This document shows, piece after piece, positions 26,327 through 33,535 of a stretch of DNA of 64,000 nucleotides; the first letter of the stretch is position 1, and each line of letters opens with the position of its first letter. A model generated the notes under the pieces. The model was not told where the DNA came from and searched no databases. It was given only the letters and a program-made list of their open reading frames with translations. The position numbers and the translations under genes are program-made. Source of the DNA: Pontibacterium granulatum (GTDB lineage: Bacteria; Pseudomonadota; Gammaproteobacteria; Pseudomonadales; Balneatricaceae); NCBI RefSeq assembly GCF_029961155.1, contig NZ_JASBRH010000013.1, positions 1 to 64,000 on the forward strand. The letters run 5' to 3'.

Positions 26327-28465
26327 ATGAGTTCGTTTTTGGAATCTGACAGCTTATTGAAGTCCAGGAAGATTGAGAGCTTCAGTGACATAAAGATACC
26401 GACCAAGTTCTTTATGTCCCTGGCCCTCCTGGTAATCGGCCTGACATTCATGGGTGCGGCTTACTATCAGACCATCGTAATCGAGGAAAAAGCGCAGGTC
26501 CGATCTAACGAGCTGGCCGAATTCACCACACTGATCAACGGCGTCGAGATCAACATCGCCCGTGCCCGTTTCTATGAAAAAAGCTTCCAGATCGACCGAG
26601 ATCTGGAACAGCTGAACCAGTTTAACGTTGCTACCAGTGTGATCGATGACAAGCTCCTCCGACTGCAGAGCCTCCTGCGTAGCGAGGAAGATAAGCAGCA
26701 GATCAAACAGTTCCAAGCGATCATAGATGACTATCAGGACACCTTCTACGACGGCTCCGAAGCTTTAATAGAAGCAGGTCTAACCTCTGACGAAGGTATC
26801 GCCAAAGAGCTGCGGGGCCTGCTGTGGGCAACGGACGCACTGATCATTTGGCTGGAACGTACATGGCTGCGTGAACAGTTCGACCAAACCCGCAGCGCCA
26901 TCGACGAATATATTGCCAGCGGCGGTGTGGAGGTGACCAGCTCCGACGTGAACAAAAACCTGACCCGGCTAATCAACCAGCTTGAAGCAGCCAAGGTAAC
27001 GAGCTACCAGCAGAACAAGGTGGCGGTATTGGAAAATATGCGTGAAGCGCAAGCGTTGTTTAATGAACTGTCTACAGCCATCGACCGAAGTGCCATCCAG
27101 TTCAATCGGGTGAACTTTATTATTCAGAAACTGGTACCGGCGATCGAAGAACTGAATAAGCTCACCGGCGTTTACAAGATGCAGAACGAAGATCAGCAGG
27201 CTGCCGATAGATTGGACATGGTAACCTACTTCTTTCTCTCCATGGGCCTGATGATCGTGGCGATGGCAGTCGCAATGTCGATCGCAAAATACGGTGTAAT
27301 CGACCCAATCAACCGCATTCAGCAAACGGTAAACCGCGTACGTGAAGGCGACGTAACCGCGCGAAGCGAACTAGAGACCCGCGACGAGTTGGGTCAGCTG
27401 GCGACCATTCTTGACGCCCTTCTGGATGAGAAAGAGCACGCACTGTCCGAAAAAGAGGAAGAGAACCGTCGCCTTAACAGCTCCATCATCGAGTTGATCC
27501 AGAACGTATTCCGAATCAGTCAGCGGGACCTGACCGTACGTGTACCGGTAGCGGAAGACGTAACCGGCGCGATAGCCGACTCCATCAACCAGCTGGCATC
27601 TTCGATCGAATCGGTACTGCACGATGTAAATGCCGTATCCAACCGCGTAAACAACGCATCGGTGCAGGTAAAATCGCAGTCTGAAACCGTGCTGAACTAT
27701 GCAACCCGTGAGCAGGAGGAGATCCTCGAAACCCTGCAGGGTCTGGACTCTGCGATCAAGGCGATGGAACTGATCTCCAAGCTGGCGTTGCTCTCCAACA
27801 ACGCCTCCCAGAAAGCGATCAAGACCTCCGAAACGGCGATGGATTCCGTATCCCAGACAATCAACAGTATCACGAAGATCCGCCAGACCATTCACGAGGC
27901 GGAAAAACGTATTAAACGCCTGGGGGAACGTTCCCAGGAGATCGGCGGTATCGTAAACCTGATCAACAACATCTCCGAACGTACCCACGTATTGTCCCTG
28001 AACGCGAGTATGCACGCCGCATCTGCCGGTGAAGCCGGTCGTGGTCTGATGGTGGTTGTAGACGAGGTACAGCGTCTGGCGGAGAACTCCCGTGAAGCAA
28101 CCGCGGAGATCGAAAGCCTGGTGAACAACATCCAGCTTGAGACGGCCGACACCATCAACGTAATGAACACTGTAATCACCGACGTTGTCGAGGGTACCCG
28201 TCTGGCAGAGGAAGCGGGTGAGCGTATGGATGAAACCCGTGCCACTACACAGACCCTGGTAGACTCCGTAATGCGCATCGCACAAAACTCCGTGAAGCAG
28301 GCCAAAGTGGCCGAGCAGCTGCGTGAACGTGCGAACAACATCGGTGAAACCTCCAACGCAACCAACGCCGAGATGCAGCAGCAGGCACAGCTGTCTGACG
28401 AGCTGGTACAAGCGGCAGAAGAACTTCAGCGTTCCATCAGCGTGTTTAAACTTGCTGCGTCCTGA
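26327..28465 (+). CDS. PilJ-like methyl-accepting chemoreceptor with non-canonical signalling tip
   Basis: The 712-residue receptor has TM1 at about 25-47, a long helical periplasmic region (about 50-298, a possible helical-bimodular sensor), TM2 at about 300-322, HAMP (about 322-376), then coiled coil. The tip near 548-570 reads SERTHVLSLNASMHAA instead of the usual [15 protein letters not shown]. The following GEAGRGLMVVVDEVQRLAE is PilJ-like. No C-terminal CheR-tethering pentapeptide is seen, and no cheR or cheB genes are in the operon. GAAGG precedes the ATG. It should control the CheA-like kinase next door. Confidence 0.86.
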   Translation: MSSFLESDSLLKSRKIESFSDIKIPTKFFMSLALLVIGLTFMGAAYYQTIVIEEKAQVRSNELAEFTTLINGVEINIARARFYEKSFQIDRDLEQLNQFNVATSVIDDKLLRLQSLLRSEEDKQQIKQFQAIIDDYQDTFYDGSEALIEAGLTSDEGIAKELRGLLWATDALIIWLERTWLREQFDQTRSAIDEYIASGGVEVTSSDVNKNLTRLINQLEAAKVTSYQQNKVAVLENMREAQALFNELSTAIDRSAIQFNRVNFIIQKLVPAIEELNKLTGVYKMQNEDQQAADRLDMVTYFFLSMGLMIVAMAVAMSIAKYGVIDPINRIQQTVNRVREGDVTARSELETRDELGQLATILDALLDEKEHALSEKEEENRRLNSSIIELIQNVFRISQRDLTVRVPVAEDVTGAIADSINQLASSIESVLHDVNAVSNRVNNASVQVKSQSETVLNYATREQEEILETLQGLDSAIKAMELISKLALLSNNASQKAIKTSETAMDSVSQTINSITKIRQTIHEAEKRIKRLGERSQEIGGIVNLINNISERTHVLSLNASMHAASAGEAGRGLMVVVDEVQRLAENSREATAEIESLVNNIQLETADTINVMNTVITDVVEGTRLAEEAGERMDETRATTQTLVDSVMRIAQNSVKQAKVAEQLRERANNIGETSNATNAEMQQQAQLSDELVQAAEELQRSISVFKLAAS

Positions 28466-28497
28466 TCACCGATCAGGACCAGTTAGAGGTGGTAACT

Positions 28498-31400
28498 ATG
28501 TCGTTTGATGCACGTACTGAGGTTGCACAGCTTTTTGATTGCCAACGGGCGTATCTCTGCAGCTCGGGTGATGAAACAGCACAATGTTATCAGGCGCTGT
28601 CCGAGCGCCTGTATACACTGATCGATGATGCCAGCGAGGCCGACCTGGCTGGCCTTGCCGATGCCCTCGCTCTCTACGGTGAACTACTCAGCCAGATCTG
28701 CCCGGACGAACGTTATCCCAGCGAGCAGACCGCGCTGGATCTGATGGTTGAAGCGAGCGGCGCGTTTAACGCACTGAGCCGGGGTAACCAGACAGCCATC
28801 GGGCAGATCACGTCACTGTTGGGCAACAGTGCTTGGCCGGAACCTGTCGCCGGCGATGACACCCAGTTTCTCGCCGAAATCCTGCAGGACGATATTCAAC
28901 GCCTGAACAGAGCAGACGAAGCCGAAGATGTGATCGAGCTGGACGAAGTACATTTGGTAGAGGAGATACTGCCAGAACGCGCTACCGAGCTAAAAAGCAC
29001 CGCGCACACGCCTGTTGAACTACAAACAAAGCCGGAAGCGGAAACACAATCCGGAACTCAGCCAAAGTCACCTTCAGAAGAGACACCTATAGAAGAGTCA
29101 CTTACTGAAGAAGCCGCTCGTTTGTTCACTTCAGCTGAAAACAACGCTGATCAGATCAACATCCTGCACGACTTGGTTGACCGCTTCAGTGAAGAGGAAC
29201 TTTCAGGTTTCGCTGACAGCTGTGCCCTCGCCGCCGAGCTATTGGACCAGGACACCAGCGACCACACACTCCGTCAGAATCTGACTGAAGCGTTCACAAC
29301 CCTTTTACGCACACCGTCAGACGAGAGTGCCACGGTGTTTCTGGTCTCGCTCAGAGACGACAGCTGGCCGGAGCCGGTAGGTAGCGACGATATCGAGTTC
29401 CTGGCAGAGCTACTCGACGAGGACCGTCAGCGCCTGCAGCTCGACGCTGAGATCGATACGTTGGTGCAGTTGGAAGAAGTAACTGCTGTGGAAAGTACGC
29501 TCGCAGGGCAGACTTCAGCAAACACGGATCAAGCGCATACATTCTGCGAAATCGACTTCAGCCTACTGGAAGAAACCGGCCCTAACGTCGACCCCGCCGT
29601 GCTACAGATGCTGACCGAATCGCTCAGCGCACTGGTTGAACGCTGGCAGCAAAGCAGCACCAATGAGAGCAGTCTACTATCCGACACCATTGAGGCTCTG
29701 ACCCCAATTAGCCGCGCGCTGGACACATTGCACCTGCGGGGCATTCACATCCTGCTGGGCGGCCTGGAACTGAATCTGTCGCTGCTAGATCGACAGGACA
29801 GCCAGCCCGCTGATACTTACGAACAAGTCACTCAATGTCTGCGAACCGTGCAGCAGCATCTTGGCGAGATCGAAAATCAGCAGGTCCAGAATACCCTGGT
29901 CGACCTGTGCACCAGCCCTGACCTGCCATGTCCTCTGACCGAGGAGCAAGCCGCCTTTCTGCGTGGCATGCTGGCACTGGCTTCGGTGCGCACCGTTGAC
30001 GATATCACCAAACAAAACGCAACCGCAGACGACATCAGCGTCACGGTGCAGGATGATCTCGATCCAAACCTGTTTGATATGTTGGTGGCCGAGCTGCCAA
30101 CGCTGATTGAAGATCTGCTAAGCAACCTACAGCAGATGATCGAAACAGACAGCCTGACCGATCTGGATACTGCCCGTCGTACGGCTCACACGATCAAGGG
30201 GCTGGGTAACATGGCCGGCATTCAGGGGCTGGCCAACCTCACCCATAGCATGGAGGACATCCTCGATATCCTGGTGGACAGTCAATCCCTGCCGGGCATT
30301 CAGCTGAAGGACGACCTGCTGGAAGCAGCCGACTGCCTGGCAGCGATGGGTGAATCGGTGACCGCACATGCAGCGCCTCCGGAGGATGCTCTAGAGGTCC
30401 TGCAAACCGTTCTGGACTGGTCCTATCTGCTGAAAACCGAAGGCGCCAATGCCGCCCAGGGTGAACGTGCAGGATCTGAAGCTCCCGCTGCGAAAGCCGA
30501 GGCGGAAAGCGCTGCAACACCGGCTGTTGAAGCCAACAATAGCCAGATACGCCGTGAAGAAAACTTCCTGCGCGTGCCGCAGTCACTGCTGGATACCCTG
30601 TTCCGTATTACCGGGGAATCCAACACCCTGACCTCCCAAGTTGACGAGGCGATCACCCAACTGCGCACCCTGACCCGCGTAAATCGTGAACGTCAGCGTC
30701 ACTTGCAGCGAATCATCTTCGAACTGGAGCAGCAGTTAAACGAATACTACACCCTGCATCCCGAGCTTGATCCGGCCTCCGAAGGTTTCGACCCGCTGGA
30801 GATGGACAACTACAACGAGATGCACACCAGTCTCTCCCGTTTGCATGAATCTGCCGCCGACGTTCGTGAAGTCGAGCAAGAAATGGATGAACAGATCCGT
30901 AACCTGACCGATCTGCACGTAACCCAGACGGGCCTGCAAAAAGAGAACCTGGCAAATATCCTCAGCACCCGACTGGTTGCCGTGAAATCAATCAGTTCCC
31001 GTGTACAGCGCATCATGCGCCAAGCTTGCCGTGCCGCCGGTAAACAGGCTCGCCTGGTGATTGAGGGTGACGAGGTACAGATCGATAGCCAGATCCTGGC
31101 CCAGCTGACCGACCCACTAATGCATATCATCCGTAATGCGGTCGACCACGGCCTGGAAACACCGGAAGAGCGCGTAGCGTCTGGCAAGCCGGAGGAAGGC
31201 AACCTGACCCTGCGCTTTGTGCAGGAAAACGATCAGATTCTGGTGAGCTGTAGCGATGACGGCGCTGGCATCGATACCGATAAAATCCGCCGTGTAGCAA
31301 GTGAGAAAGGCCTGATTGAAGAGCACACCCTGCTCAGCGATGCGGAATTGCAACGTCTGATTCTGGTACCGGGTTTCTCTACCCGCGACGAAGTCAGCCA

Positions 31401-32352
31401 GCTCTCGGGGCGCGGCATCGGCATGGACGTGGTATACCAGCAGATCATGCGTATGCAGGGCACTTTGAAAATAGACTCCGAACGTGGCCAGGGCTCACAC
31501 TTTGAGCTGAAGATGCCGTCCAGCTCCCTGATGATCCGGGCTCTGCTGGTGCGTGCAGGCCGCCAGCTCGTCGCCCTGTCCAGCCACGGTATCGAACAGA
31601 GTATTCTTTCACTCGACGGCGAGCGTCACGATAGTGAAAGCGGCGAGCGTTTCGTGGTGGGCGAAGAGGAATATCCGCTGCTGAGCCTCGAGATGCTGCT
31701 GGCCGAACCCCGTGGTGAATACACCGAGGGCGCCATCCATCCGGTGCTGATCATCAACCTGGGTCAGGGCGAAAAAGTCGCCCTGATGGTGAAAGAGATT
31801 GTTGCCCACCGCGAGCTCGTCTTTAAAGAGATGGGTGAGTACGTACCGGATATCCCGGGTATCCCAGGTGTCACCATACTGGCCAACGGTGAAGCCGCAC
31901 CGATTATCGACTTACCATCCCGCATCCTGCATCAGCAGTCTTCCCGCATCGAATACCAGGAGTTGCTGGAGCAACATTCTGTGCCGGAACTGCCGAAACT
32001 GATGGTTGTAGATGATTCGATCAGTGCCCGCAAATCATTGGCAACACTGCTGAAGGATACCGGTTACGAAGTCTCCACCGCGATTGACGGCCTGGATGCA
32101 CTGAACCAGATTCGTAAAGATCCACCCGACCTTGTCCTGACCGATCTGGAGATGCCACGTATGTCCGGTATCGAGCTGTCGTCCGCGCTTCGCAACAATG
32201 CGGCGACTCAGGATCTTCCAGTGATCATGATCACCTCCCGATCTACTGAGAAACATCGCGAGGAGGCCACGGCCGCGGGTGTTTCCGAGTATCTAACCAA
32301 ACCCTGGACCGAGGAGGGCCTGCTTAGCCGGATTCAAAACCAGCTGGGATAG
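28498..32352 (+). CDS. ChpA-like hybrid chemotaxis histidine kinase (HPt-CheA-REC)
   Basis: About 1284 residues. The N-terminal half holds two similar acidic modules, each ending SWPEPV..DD...FLAE or close to it (about 110-140 and 285-315), then a degenerate third. One HPt domain carries His564 (TAHTIKGLGNMAG). A dimerisation region, HATPase (N-box HIIRNAVDHGLETPEERVAS, G-box GRGIGMDVV), CheW-like domain and C-terminal receiver with Asp1216 (VLTDLEMPR) follow. Pseudomonas ChpA has many more Xpt domains. ATG 28498 with GAGGTGG upstream is preferred to the GTG at 28489. Confidence 0.9.
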   Translation: MSFDARTEVAQLFDCQRAYLCSSGDETAQCYQALSERLYTLIDDASEADLAGLADALALYGELLSQICPDERYPSEQTALDLMVEASGAFNALSRGNQTAIGQITSLLGNSAWPEPVAGDDTQFLAEILQDDIQRLNRADEAEDVIELDEVHLVEEILPERATELKSTAHTPVELQTKPEAETQSGTQPKSPSEETPIEESLTEEAARLFTSAENNADQINILHDLVDRFSEEELSGFADSCALAAELLDQDTSDHTLRQNLTEAFTTLLRTPSDESATVFLVSLRDDSWPEPVGSDDIEFLAELLDEDRQRLQLDAEIDTLVQLEEVTAVESTLAGQTSANTDQAHTFCEIDFSLLEETGPNVDPAVLQMLTESLSALVERWQQSSTNESSLLSDTIEALTPISRALDTLHLRGIHILLGGLELNLSLLDRQDSQPADTYEQVTQCLRTVQQHLGEIENQQVQNTLVDLCTSPDLPCPLTEEQAAFLRGMLALASVRTVDDITKQNATADDISVTVQDDLDPNLFDMLVAELPTLIEDLLSNLQQMIETDSLTDLDTARRTAHTIKGLGNMAGIQGLANLTHSMEDILDILVDSQSLPGIQLKDDLLEAADCLAAMGESVTAHAAPPEDALEVLQTVLDWSYLLKTEGANAAQGERAGSEAPAAKAEAESAATPAVEANNSQIRREENFLRVPQSLLDTLFRITGESNTLTSQVDEAITQLRTLTRVNRERQRHLQRIIFELEQQLNEYYTLHPELDPASEGFDPLEMDNYNEMHTSLSRLHESAADVREVEQEMDEQIRNLTDLHVTQTGLQKENLANILSTRLVAVKSISSRVQRIMRQACRAAGKQARLVIEGDEVQIDSQILAQLTDPLMHIIRNAVDHGLETPEERVASGKPEEGNLTLRFVQENDQILVSCSDDGAGIDTDKIRRVASEKGLIEEHTLLSDAELQRLILVPGFSTRDEVSQLSGRGIGMDVVYQQIMRMQGTLKIDSERGQGSHFELKMPSSSLMIRALLVRAGRQLVALSSHGIEQSILSLDGERHDSESGERFVVGEEEYPLLSLEMLLAEPRGEYTEGAIHPVLIINLGQGEKVALMVKEIVAHRELVFKEMGEYVPDIPGIPGVTILANGEAAPIIDLPSRILHQQSSRIEYQELLEQHSVPELPKLMVVDDSISARKSLATLLKDTGYEVSTAIDGLDALNQIRKDPPDLVLTDLEMPRMSGIELSSALRNNAATQDLPVIMITSRSTEKHREEATAAGVSEYLTKPWTEEGLLSRIQNQLG

Positions 32353-32385
32353 CCCTGTCTTAGGAATTTAAATGTCAGAGTGAAG

Positions 32386-33171
32386 ATGATGAACAATAAG
32401 AATATTCTCACGATGATCGGCACCTTGTTTACCCTGCTTAGCTTGGGCTTAGCAGGTAGTGCCCGTGCCGAAATAGCCTCACCGGAAGAGGCCCTGTTAA
32501 AAGCCAGCGAAGCCCGCATGTATACCCAACGAATGCTGAAAAACTACGCACTTGTCGGCCAAGACATACGGGCACGCAAAGCTGACGCCGAGCTGCAGGA
32601 AACGATCTCGGCCTTTGAGAATCATATGAGCGAGCTGCGTAACTTCGCCAATGATGACACCACCCGCGCAAGCCTAAGTGCCGTAACCACACTGTGGGAA
32701 AAGGCAAAACCCGAGCTGACCAAGGCTCCGAGTAAAACCAGCGTGGAAAATGTGCGTGAGCAATTTGATGCGCTGCTGCAAGGCTCGACCCAGGTGATCA
32801 ACTCCATCATCGCCGCCAATCAACCGGCAAACAGCAAGTTGATCCAACTCAGCGGTCGTCAGGCGATGCTGAGCCAGAGAATCGCGGGCACATACGCGTT
32901 GATGGCCTGGGGTTATCAGGACAAATACCGCAGTAGTTACGAGAAAAGCTACGCCGACTTTCAGAAAACAATGGACCTGATGGAAGGCATTGTCCCTGTC
33001 AACATCGATGCGGATAAATCGGCTGCTGCACTCAAGAAGATCAAACGCCAGTTCAAAAGGGTGCAGCTCGCAAAGGGAGATACGTTTGTGCCGGGCCTGG
33101 TAAACCGCTCCTCAGAAAAGCTGCTGGATACTATCAACAACGCCAGTAATATCTTTACAGGCCTGAACTAA
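32386..33171 (+). CDS. periplasmic protein with tandem PilJ-type sensor domains
   Basis: About 261 residues with a clear signal peptide (LTMIGTLFTLLSLGLAGSARA, cleaved near residue 30) and no other membrane segment, so it should be periplasmic. Two PilJ N-terminal (PF13675-like) repeats follow: ASEARMYTQRMLKNYALVG near residue 40 and LSGRQAMLSQRIAGTYALMAWG near residue 165. In PilJ receptors this domain is part of the receptor; here it is a separate secreted gene at the end of the chemosensory operon. It may bind a ligand or pilin and dock on the receptor. I choose ATG 32386 over GTG 32380. Confidence 0.78.
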   Translation: MMNNKNILTMIGTLFTLLSLGLAGSARAEIASPEEALLKASEARMYTQRMLKNYALVGQDIRARKADAELQETISAFENHMSELRNFANDDTTRASLSAVTTLWEKAKPELTKAPSKTSVENVREQFDALLQGSTQVINSIIAANQPANSKLIQLSGRQAMLSQRIAGTYALMAWGYQDKYRSSYEKSYADFQKTMDLMEGIVPVNIDADKSAAALKKIKRQFKRVQLAKGDTFVPGLVNRSSEKLLDTINNASNIFTGLN

Positions 33172-33197
33172 ACGAAAGCGTGTATCCTCTCATGGTC

Positions 33198-33233
33198 GTA
33201 CGCCCTGCCAAGCGCAGGGCGTTCCATTTTATT
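33198..33233 (+). terminator. intrinsic terminator ending the chemosensory operon
   Basis: ACGCCCTGC, a short loop and GCAGGGCGT form a perfect 9-bp stem followed by the T-rich TCCATTTTATT. It is 30 bp after the PilJ-domain gene stop. Confidence 0.8.
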
Positions 33234-33256
33234 CCAAGAGCCGACATGCGTTTTAA

Positions 33257-33270
33257 TTGATCCAGATCAA
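33257..33270. promoter_or_regulatory. perfect FNR/Anr-type box upstream of the GGDEF-EAL gene
   Basis: TTGATCCAGATCAA matches the FNR/Anr/Dnr consensus TTGAT-n4-ATCAA exactly. It lies after the operon terminator and about 270 bp before the GGDEF/EAL gene, in an otherwise gene-free, very AT-rich stretch (33234-33535). No minus-strand gene starts nearby, so the downstream diguanylate cyclase/phosphodiesterase is the only obvious target; the leader would be about 230 nt. Confidence 0.6.
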
Positions 33271-33535
33271 CACTCTAAAAAATCAAAAATACCCCGTTAG
33301 AAAAAATTAAAAAAACCTTACTTTTCAGTATTTTAACAAAATAATCCTGCAAAAAGCGCAGCATAACCAAACGCAAAACCACCCATCCGCCTACTCTTTG
33401 CAATAGCCACCACTGTTTGAATCTACTAGTATCTGTAGTGCTTTTTGGCGGCGATTCCGCTCTTGGATACACCTTCTGTATCGACATACACGAAACGGAA
33501 TTCAAACACGGGCAAGGTTGCGCTAGACGATCCGA

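Noticed and set aside
33275-33505. Minus-strand 76-codon ORF in the FNR-box region
   Set aside because: Very AT-rich, no ribosome-binding site and no family resemblance; more likely leader DNA.
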